Source: Peptococcaceae bacterium
Lineage (GTDB): Bacteria; Bacillota; Peptococcia; Peptococcales; Peptococcaceae
Assembly: GCA_017383785.1 (NCBI GenBank)
Contig: JAFNVD010000103.1
Location: 1 to 11,369, forward strand
Length of the DNA stretch: 11,369 nt
Direction: 5' to 3'
Each line of letters begins with the position of its first letter. Position 1 is the first letter of the stretch. Of this stretch, positions 6,122-11,369 are shown piece after piece. Made by a program: the position numbers and the translations under genes. Below the pieces are notes generated by a model. The model was not told the origin of the DNA. It saw only the letters and a program-made list of their open reading frames with translations, and searched no databases.

Positions 6122-7108
6122 ATGACGTTAGAACAGGTTTCCGTATTGATCAGACAATATTTTCCGCCGGAACTGCAAACCAAGATTATGTGTCATAAAG
6201 ATAGCTTCCATCATTTGCAGGAAATCCGATGCCGAATCGGACAGCCATTGTTTTTATGTTATGCACAAGGGGAAGAACAACAGGCTGCCGATACTGTATC
6301 ATCGGAACAGATGCAGTATATGGTGAGCCGTATTAGCCAAGGGTCTGTTTATGCCTGGGAAGAAGAGTTTCGTCGCGGATATCTCACACTTCCCGGAGGT
6401 TTTCGAGTAGGTATGACAGGCAAAGCTGTGCTGGAAGGCGGACAGATTCGTACATTGACGCGAATTAGTGCATTGAATTTTCGCATAGCTAAAGCTGTAC
6501 CTGGTGTGGCCGAGCCGTTGATACCGCTGTTATATCACGATACATCGATTGCAAATTGCCTTTTGGTATCGCCACCCGGCGGAGGCAAAACAACTATGCT
6601 ACGTGATATTGTACGTCAGCTGAGCAATGGTGCAGCATGGCTTGCACAACGGGGACGTACTGTGGCAGTGGTAGATGAGCGATCGGAGATTGCGGGCTGT
6701 ATACAGGCAGTTTCGCAAATGGATGTAGGATGTCGTACGGATGTTTTAGATGGCTGTCCAAAAAGTGAAGGGATTCGGATGCTAATCCGTGCGATGACGC
6801 CGCAGGTGATAGCCGTAGATGAAATTGGCACAGATGCAGATGTACAAGCACTGGAGGAAGCAGCGGAAAGTGGTGTTTCTGTGATAGCTACAGCACATGG
6901 CGATTCTGTAGAAAGTCTGTATCGCCATCCTGTACTGTACAAACTCATAGAGGGACAGTATTTTGCCTTTATAATCGTTTTAAAATGGCAGACAGGACAA
7001 GTAGTCCCACAAGTGTACAGCAAGGCGGGAGGTGGCAATTATGCGATTGTCAGGGATATTGCTGCTCCTGACAGCGGGCAGTGCGATGGGATTTTACAAA
7101 GCATATGA
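6122..7108 (+). CDS. spoIIIAA: Stage III sporulation ATPase SpoIIIAA
   Basis: A 328-residue cytoplasmic ATPase of the SpoIIIA-SpoIIQ complex, related to type II/IV secretion ATPases. It is thought to power the channel between mother cell and forespore. The Walker A motif SPPGGGKTT is at 150-158, and the Walker B-like VAVVDERSE begins at residue 181. IAVDEIGT and ATAHGDS follow further on, as in secretion-type ATPases. Around residues 78-120 lie RRGYLTLPGGFRVG and TRISALNFRIA, typical of the family. AAGGGG ends 7 bases before the ATG. The protein is slightly longer than the roughly 307 residues in B. subtilis. Its 3' end overlaps spoIIIAB by 68 bases, which suggests an extended tail. It is the first gene of a co-directional eight-gene unit. 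Confidence 0.97.
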   Translation: MTLEQVSVLIRQYFPPELQTKIMCHKDSFHHLQEIRCRIGQPLFLCYAQGEEQQAADTVSSEQMQYMVSRISQGSVYAWEEEFRRGYLTLPGGFRVGMTGKAVLEGGQIRTLTRISALNFRIAKAVPGVAEPLIPLLYHDTSIANCLLVSPPGGGKTTMLRDIVRQLSNGAAWLAQRGRTVAVVDERSEIAGCIQAVSQMDVGCRTDVLDGCPKSEGIRMLIRAMTPQVIAVDEIGTDADVQALEEAAESGVSVIATAHGDSVESLYRHPVLYKLIEGQYFAFIIVLKWQTGQVVPQVYSKAGGGNYAIVRDIAAPDSGQCDGILQSI

Positions 7109-7553
7109 ACTGAAACGTCGCATGCAGGAAATTATTATGCTGCAGAATGCATTTCGTTTTTTAGAGACAGAAATATACCATACTCGTTCACCGGTACCTC
7201 TGGCGCTTGAAACGGTAGCATGCGGACAGCCGAAAGCAATCTGCTCCTTTTTTTATAAAGTGTGCTATGCCATGGAATCTGAGTGTATACCACTGTATCA
7301 GGCATGGGAAACAGCTTTGGAGCAGCTCAAAGCATCTAGTTGTTTGAGAGAAGACGAACTGAATGCTGTATGTAGTTTTGGACGCAGTTTAGGTGTTGGA
7401 GATGCAGCAGAGCAATTAAAATATTTTCAGCTACTGCAACATAGATTGCAGCATGCTTTGGAGCAGGCTGAAAACAATTATACACAAAAAGCACGTATCT
7501 GGCAGTACATTGGAATTTGTATCAGTATGGCAACGGTACTGCTGTTGTATTAA
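7041..7553 (+). CDS. spoIIIAB: Stage III sporulation protein SpoIIIAB
   Basis: A 170-residue membrane protein of the SpoIIIA-SpoIIQ channel. It has an N-terminal hydrophobic segment (LSGILLLLTAGSAMGFY, about 3-19), a long helical soluble part with paired helices (ELKRRMQEI, FRFLETEIYHTRSPVPLAL) and a C-terminal membrane helix (YIGICISMATVLLLY). This overall architecture resembles type II/IV secretion platform proteins (GspF-like). The ATG at 7041 is chosen because GGGAGG (7027-7032) lies 8 bases upstream; a GTG at 7032 would fall inside that site. The conserved GRSLGVGDAAEQLKYF segment is recognisable. The length equals that of the B. subtilis protein. The start lies within spoIIIAA, and the overlap suggests coupled translation. 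Confidence 0.94.
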   Translation: MRLSGILLLLTAGSAMGFYKAYELKRRMQEIIMLQNAFRFLETEIYHTRSPVPLALETVACGQPKAICSFFYKVCYAMESECIPLYQAWETALEQLKASSCLREDELNAVCSFGRSLGVGDAAEQLKYFQLLQHRLQHALEQAENNYTQKARIWQYIGICISMATVLLLY

Positions 7554-7580
7554 ACCAGAGATATAATGGAGGTGCGTAAA

Positions 7581-7778
7581 ATGGAGCTGGATATTATCTT
7601 TAAAATTGCAGGTATTGGTATACTAACTGCAGTGCTGCACAGTGTGTTGAAGTCCGTAGGCAAGGAGGATTTAGCCAGCCTGGCGACACTGGCGGGTCTG
7701 GCAGTGGTGCTCTATATGGTGATTGATTTGCTTTCTGAACTGTTTATACATGTGCGCACGGTATTTATGTTGTATTAA
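7581..7778 (+). CDS. spoIIIAC: Stage III sporulation protein SpoIIIAC
   Basis: A 65-residue integral membrane protein with two hydrophobic helices separated by a short polar turn (KSVGKEDLASLATL). It belongs to the SpoIIIAC/AD family and forms part of the channel base in the mother-cell membrane. The start at 7581 is preferred over an in-frame ATG at 7566, because GGAGG (7568-7572) lies 8 bases before 7581 and inside the longer version. The length matches the usual 65-68 residues. It begins 27 bases after spoIIIAB and is followed by a 52-base gap before spoIIIAD. Confidence 0.94.
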   Translation: MELDIIFKIAGIGILTAVLHSVLKSVGKEDLASLATLAGLAVVLYMVIDLLSELFIHVRTVFMLY

Positions 7779-7830
7779 AAACGCCTGTTAATTTTGCAGT
7801 TTAATTGAACAATGGAGCAGGAGGTGCAGT

Positions 7831-8214
7831 GTGAATATTATTCAGCTTTTAGGATGCGGATTTTTAACATTGGTGGTATATCTGGTGCTTCAAGAATACA
7901 AAAGCAATACAGCCATATTTGTTGTAACGGCTTTTGGCATACTGGTACTGGTACAATCAACAGAGTATTTGCAGCAAATAATCGACACACTGCTGGCAGT
8001 ATGTGTACAGGCCGGCGTACGAATAGCATATTTTACGGTAATACTTAAAATGATAGGCATTGCCTGGCTGGCAGAATTTTTGTGTCAAATCTGCCGTGAT
8101 GCCGGGAGCGGTGCATTGGCTGTGAAGCTAGAGTTTGCAGCGAAAATATCCATGTTGATGATGTTTTTTCCGATATTGACAGAACTTTTGCACAGCATTA
8201 TCGCTATTTTATAA
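7831..8214 (+). CDS. spoIIIAD: Stage III sporulation protein SpoIIIAD
   Basis: A 127-residue membrane protein, a longer relative of SpoIIIAC and part of the same channel. It has hydrophobic segments at about 3-20, 27-47, 66-82 and 107-127. The loop GIAWLAEFLCQICRDAGSGA with LEFAAK after it is the family's most conserved part. It starts with GTG at 7831, six bases after GGAGG (7820-7824); no better ATG is present in frame. Its length is close to the B. subtilis protein. It lies 20 bases upstream of spoIIIAE and clearly belongs to the same operon. Confidence 0.95.
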   Translation: MNIIQLLGCGFLTLVVYLVLQEYKSNTAIFVVTAFGILVLVQSTEYLQQIIDTLLAVCVQAGVRIAYFTVILKMIGIAWLAEFLCQICRDAGSGALAVKLEFAAKISMLMMFFPILTELLHSIIAIL

Positions 8215-8234
8215 AAATCCATGAAAGCGAGTGG

Positions 8235-9302
8235 ATGCCTGTGGATATACAGGAACAGTTGGAACTAGATAGCTTATTTACTGCCATTGAACAAGCTATA
8301 CAGCAGGAAGTACCAGGTGTGTCCGTTCGTCAAATCTTTGAAAGTCTGCTAAACGGTACATTTGAGTTTGACTTTGTATCGTTTTTTTCTCAAATTTTAC
8401 AGCCTCTTTATGGTGAGATGGCTGTACAGTGCACTTTTTTGGGCCAGATGATTTTACTTTCTGTATTGTATGCATTTTTGCGTCGCGTATCTGCAGACTT
8501 TTCCGGCAATTTGCAGGCTCTGTGTTCTCTTATGATGCGTTCCATAGCAATTCTGCTGCTGTTACAAAGCGGAACTGCAGTATTGTCCTATGGGCAGGAA
8601 GTGCTGCTGCGATTGGCAAATTTGATGCAGATCCTGCTGCCTGTACAGCTGACATTGATGACGTTGTTGGGCAATATTCAAACAGCAGGATTACTGGAAC
8701 CATCGCTGATGCTTATTGTACAGCTGGCGGTTTGGTGCTTTCATACGATTCTTCTGCCGATTGTGACCATAGAGTTTACACTGAAGCTGGTGAATAATTT
8801 TCACGATACATTCAAGCTAAACAAGCTTGCTGATTTTTTTCGCAAATTAACTCTTACCGGCATTGCATTCAGCACGATGCTGTTTTTGGCAGTACTCAGC
8901 ATTCAGGGGATTGGCGGCCATATACTGGATAGCATATCTTTACGTACAATGAAATATGTAGCTGGAAGTGCTATTCCGGTGGTAGGTGGTACCTTATCCG
9001 GATTAGTAGAAACACTGATGAGCGGTGCAGCTATGATTAAAAGCGCAGTAGGGCTGATTGGCCTTTTGGCAGTAATTTTGTTGACGGTATTGCCGGCTAT
9101 GAAAATATTGATGATTTATTTTATGTATTCTTTTACAGCAGCAGTGCTACAGCCTGTGGGAGATGACGGTATTACCAATCTTTTGGAACAGACCGCAGGC
9201 AGTTTTGTATTGCTGTTTGCCATTGTTGCACTGACTGGGGTGTTTTTCTTTTTTATGATTCTGATTGTGCTAGCTGCTGGCGGTGCAGTACTGGGTGGAT
9301 GA
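8235..9302 (+). CDS. spoIIIAE: Stage III sporulation protein SpoIIIAE, without signal peptide
   Basis: A 355-residue polytopic membrane protein, the largest membrane part of the SpoIIIA channel. Residues 1-65 are polar and amphipathic. The first membrane helix is at about 66-82, and several more follow to the C-terminus. Recognisable family stretches are NNFHDTFKLNKLADFFRKL, SIQGIGG, LRTMKYVAGSAIPVVGG and ALKQPVG-like AVLQPVGDDG. The B. subtilis protein is about 400 residues and begins with a cleavable signal, which is absent here; the same frame upstream of 8235 encodes only polar residues. The start is uncertain: the ATG at 8235 has a weak ribosome site, while a GTG at 8241 is preceded by GAGTGG at 6 bases. 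This does not affect the assignment. Confidence 0.95.
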   Translation: MPVDIQEQLELDSLFTAIEQAIQQEVPGVSVRQIFESLLNGTFEFDFVSFFSQILQPLYGEMAVQCTFLGQMILLSVLYAFLRRVSADFSGNLQALCSLMMRSIAILLLLQSGTAVLSYGQEVLLRLANLMQILLPVQLTLMTLLGNIQTAGLLEPSLMLIVQLAVWCFHTILLPIVTIEFTLKLVNNFHDTFKLNKLADFFRKLTLTGIAFSTMLFLAVLSIQGIGGHILDSISLRTMKYVAGSAIPVVGGTLSGLVETLMSGAAMIKSAVGLIGLLAVILLTVLPAMKILMIYFMYSFTAAVLQPVGDDGITNLLEQTAGSFVLLFAIVALTGVFFFFMILIVLAAGGAVLGG

Positions 9303-9338
9303 TACCTGCATATGAAGAATAGAGAAAGGAGCAAGCAT

Positions 9339-9554
9339 ATGGAATTGATCCGCAACATTATGCTAAATATCATTATACTGGTGTTTTTTACAGCAACACT
9401 GGATTATCTTTTGCCAGAGGGCAGTTTTCGCAGTTACATCAAAATGGCGATGGGTGTGATTCTCGTACTTATAATCTTACAGCCCGTAGTACAGATTTTA
9501 CAGATAAACGAAACCTATAAGGAGGCATACAGATATGACAATATCCTGGAGTAA
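9339..9554 (+). CDS. spoIIIAF: Stage III sporulation protein SpoIIIAF, short form with only the membrane part
   Basis: Only 71 residues, against about 200 for B. subtilis SpoIIIAF. Two membrane helices are present (about 4-24 and 34-54), with the conserved joint LLPEGSFRSYIKMAMG and ILQPVVQIL. The soluble domain with the ring-building fold that normally follows is missing altogether. After the stop at 9554 the same frame meets further stops, and the DNA is already used by spoIIIAG, which begins at 9535, so a simple frameshift does not explain it. The ATG at 9339 is chosen because AAAGGAG (9325-9331) lies 7 bases upstream; an ATG at 9312 lacks a site. It sits between AE and AG as expected. The identity is firm from context and helices, and the reduction is a clear peculiarity. 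Confidence 0.88.
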   Translation: MELIRNIMLNIIILVFFTATLDYLLPEGSFRSYIKMAMGVILVLIILQPVVQILQINETYKEAYRYDNILE

Positions 9555-10113
9555 AGATCTGTTCAAACAAAATAAGCAGTATCTAATTTTGGGGGCGTTG
9601 GCTTTGCTGGGGATAACTTTGCTTTGCATTGGCAACAACACGAACACGGAGCTCAAGGCACAGGTACAGTCATCAGCAGTTGACAGAAGATCGGTATACG
9701 ATCCAGCGAACAGCAATGACTTAGCAGTGCTTGAATACAAGCTTGCAGATATCTTATCAAAAATACAAGGAGCGGGGCATGTTACAGTACAAATTACCGT
9801 CAGAAACAGCGGACGCAAAGAGTATGCACTCGATACTCAGCGCACTAGCCGCACTACGATAGAAGAAAGTGCTGATACCAGTCAGCACACCACGGAACTG
9901 CAAGAACAGCAAACTGTGGTACAGCAAAACCGCAGTGGTACCCAGGAAGCGCTTCTTGTACAAGAAACTGCACCGGAAATCACAGGTGTACTGATTGTAG
10001 CGAGCGGTGCCGATAACGCACTGGTACAAGAACGGCTGCTGCATGCAGCAGAGACACTATTGCAGCTTTCATTGCATCAGATTGTGGTAATGCCGGGAGA
10101 GGAGGCAGTATGA
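9535..10113 (+). CDS. spoIIIAG: Stage III sporulation protein SpoIIIAG
   Basis: A 192-residue ring-forming protein of the SpoIIIA-SpoIIQ channel. It has one N-terminal membrane helix (about 16-33), and the rest lies in the space between the two membranes. The ring-building motif with its inserted beta region is visible: ADILSKIQGAGHVTVQITV, then RTSRTTIEESADTSQ, QTVVQQNRSG and EITGVLIVASGADNALVQER, ending in HQIVVMPG. In B. subtilis this protein forms a large cup-like ring. TAAGGAGG (9518-9525) stands 9 bases before the ATG. The first 20 bases overlap spoIIIAF, and the stop overlaps spoIIIAH. The length is a little under the B. subtilis 229 residues. Confidence 0.96.
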   Translation: MTISWSKDLFKQNKQYLILGALALLGITLLCIGNNTNTELKAQVQSSAVDRRSVYDPANSNDLAVLEYKLADILSKIQGAGHVTVQITVRNSGRKEYALDTQRTSRTTIEESADTSQHTTELQEQQTVVQQNRSGTQEALLVQETAPEITGVLIVASGADNALVQERLLHAAETLLQLSLHQIVVMPGEEAV

Positions 10114-10655
10114 TGGAAAAGGTGGTAACCATGATTCGACTGCTTATTTTGCTGCTATGTGCAGTATTATTTCTGGCAGGGGCATTGTGGAATTTATGTT
10201 TGCAACCTGAGACGAGTACAGAGCCTATGGATGCACAGGATCTGGTTCAGACAGATATATCACAAGAAACGGAAGCTGTATTTTTTCAGCAGGAAACAAT
10301 CATGGAAAAACCGTCAGTGCAAGATCAGCAGACAATGGAAAACCGCTTGGCAGCTTTGCGCATGGAGCGAGACGCTGCGTGGCAGCAGCTGTACCATGCA
10401 GTAGAAGTGCTGGAGTTTGCAGAAAAACAGCAGACATTGCGGCAATATGCAGAGATACAGTATAATGAGCAAACGCTGGAACTTCTGTTCAAAGCAAAAG
10501 GCATCGAAAACTGTATGGCTGTATTGGGAGAAGAACAGGCCAATATTATTGTTCCGGCGGAAACGTTACAGCAGGAATATGAAAAACTATTCGATCTGGT
10601 GTTACGTAATACCGCATATGATGAAACCCAGATTATTTTGGTGCCGTTAAAATAA
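10110..10655 (+). CDS. spoIIIAH: Stage III sporulation protein SpoIIIAH
   Basis: A 181-residue protein that in B. subtilis binds SpoIIQ from the forespore side and forms the ring linking both membranes. It has an N-terminal membrane helix (about 9-29), an acidic, Gln-rich linker (30-75) and then an EscJ/PrgK-like ring-building domain (about 80-181) ending in DLVLRNTAYDETQIILVPLK. The linker is low in complexity and probably flexible. AGGAGG (10100-10105) lies 4 bases before the ATG at 10110 and 7 bases before a second ATG at 10113, so either start is possible. The ATGA junction with spoIIIAG suggests coupled translation. No terminator is seen after it. Confidence 0.95.
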   Translation: MMEKVVTMIRLLILLLCAVLFLAGALWNLCLQPETSTEPMDAQDLVQTDISQETEAVFFQQETIMEKPSVQDQQTMENRLAALRMERDAAWQQLYHAVEVLEFAEKQQTLRQYAEIQYNEQTLELLFKAKGIENCMAVLGEEQANIIVPAETLQQEYEKLFDLVLRNTAYDETQIILVPLK

Positions 10656-10753
10656 AATGAGAATAGCAGGGGTTTTCTGAGCATTCGCAGAAAGAAAGGA
10701 CAAGAAAGAAAATAAAAATGTTGCAGCAATGATATATTTATGGAGGCGTTAAA

Positions 10754-11369
10754 ATGACAAAAACAGCATGGGAAAAGTATGATGATGCGCAGCTGGGCAT
10801 GGTGGAACTGACAGCACGGCATTACAAAGAATTTCTGGATGCAGGAAAGACTGAGCGTGAATGCGTACGGGAAGCGGTGCGTATAGCGGAAGCAGCAGAC
10901 TATGTCAATCTGCAGGATGTATTGGACGGCAAAGTGCCGATGCAGCCAAAAGTATATGCGGTAATGATGGATAAAAGCATTGCGCTGTTCCATTTAGGTA
11001 CACAGCCATTGGAGCAAGGGATGCAGATTGTAGCGGCACATGTGGATTCTCCACGTCTGGATTTAAAACAGCATCCGCTGTATGAGGAAAGCGGCATGGC
11101 GTATATGGATACCCATTATTATGGCGGTATCAAGAAATATCAGTGGGTGACATTACCTTTGGCCATTCATGGCGTGGTAGTGCGTAAAGACGGTACCAAA
11201 CTGGATATTATCATTGGGGAGCACGAGGATGACCCGGTTATCGGTGTGACAGATTTATTGGTGCATCTGGCCGGTGAACAGCTGGAGAAAGCGGGCAGCA
11301 AGGTAATAGAAGGGGAAGCGCTGGATTTATTGGTGGGCAATCAGCCGCTCAAAGGGGAAGAAAAAGATG
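10754..11369 (+). CDS. M18-family zinc aminopeptidase (3' end beyond the window)
   Basis: The first 205 residues of an aminopeptidase I-type enzyme (peptidase family M18), which releases N-terminal residues from peptides with two metal ions. GGAGG (10742-10746) precedes the ATG by 7 bases. The AHVDSPRLDL segment holds the metal-binding His and nearby Asp. YYGGIKKYQWVTLPLAIHG follows where the eukaryotic type has the FDRDL element, so it belongs to the bacterial subgroup typified by Thermotoga and clostridia, as I recall it. The later part (EHEDDPVIGV, NQPLKG) matches this subgroup too. It starts 98 bases after spoIIIAH with no clear terminator between, so read-through from spoIIIA is possible, but a housekeeping role in peptide recycling is more likely than a sporulation role. 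Confidence 0.9.
   Translation, partial: MTKTAWEKYDDAQLGMVELTARHYKEFLDAGKTERECVREAVRIAEAADYVNLQDVLDGKVPMQPKVYAVMMDKSIALFHLGTQPLEQGMQIVAAHVDSPRLDLKQHPLYEESGMAYMDTHYYGGIKKYQWVTLPLAIHGVVVRKDGTKLDIIIGEHEDDPVIGVTDLLVHLAGEQLEKAGSKVIEGEALDLLVGNQPLKGEEKD

Noticed and set aside
6616..7038. A 140-codon open frame on the minus strand
   Set aside because: It lies fully opposite the ATPase core of spoIIIAA and has no protein-like features.
8429..8797. A 122-codon plus-strand frame inside spoIIIAE
   Set aside because: It is a shadow of the membrane-protein frame, and has no ribosome site or recognisable content.
9535..9700. A frameshift that would restore a full SpoIIIAF
   Set aside because: The downstream sequence codes for a normal SpoIIIAG from its own start with a perfect ribosome site, and no SpoIIIAF-like domain is found in any frame before the SpoIIIAG domain.
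10036..10051. A 16-base perfect palindrome, CTGCTGCATGCAGCAG
   Set aside because: It encodes ordinary residues within the conserved part of SpoIIIAG; a chance product of Leu, His and Ala codons is the simplest explanation.
10656..10753. Search for a terminator or promoter between spoIIIAH and the aminopeptidase gene
   Set aside because: Only a weak 6-pair stem (TTTCTG/CAGAAA) without a T-run and no convincing promoter pair were found, so nothing is called.
10325..10993. A 222-codon open frame on the minus strand
   Set aside because: It lies opposite spoIIIAH and the aminopeptidase start, is rich in Cys, Phe and Ser as mirror frames are, and has no ribosome site; both plus-strand genes are clearly real.

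Overview
The window comes from a low-to-mid GC, Gram-positive-type (Bacillota) genome. The clearest sign is a complete eight-gene spoIIIA operon, which occurs only in endospore formers and their recent relatives. The HisRS with a cysteine-rich insert, the strong Shine-Dalgarno sites (GGAGG, AAGGAGG) and the T-rich intrinsic terminators agree with this. I cannot fix the genus from the sequence alone; a clostridial or Negativicutes-like host is plausible.

Left part (1-2146): the 3' two thirds of mutY (adenine DNA glycosylase), a small convergent gene on the minus strand that resembles the DUF6514 group, and a tRNA-dihydrouridine synthase gene facing right. A 490-base gap follows (2147-2636). 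It holds three strong hairpins in an unusual alternating arrangement, partly matching ends that look like imperfect terminal inverted repeats, and two promoter-like sequences, the second of which is a near-consensus sigma-A promoter for hisS.

Middle (2637-6039): hisS and aspS overlap by one base (TAATG) and are followed by a 93-residue protein of unknown function. A textbook intrinsic terminator closes this unit. The AspRS carries the His and Gly residues that mark non-discriminating enzymes in the bacterial family, so this organism may make Asn-tRNA through transamidation.

Right (6040-10655): spoIIIAA to spoIIIAH, tightly packed and behind a possible sigma-E promoter. Together these encode the mother-cell side of the SpoIIIA-SpoIIQ channel: an ATPase (AA), membrane base proteins (AB, AC, AD, AE, AF) and ring-forming proteins (AG, AH). 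Two members are unusual. SpoIIIAF is only 71 residues, so it keeps the two membrane helices but lacks the whole soluble ring-building domain. SpoIIIAE has no N-terminal signal peptide. After the operon comes the start of an M18-family aminopeptidase gene that runs off the window.

I see no CRISPR array, tRNA, rRNA, transposase or phage gene. The best candidates for something new are the reduced SpoIIIAF/SpoIIIAE pair, the hairpin block at 2196-2438, and the two small unknown proteins.
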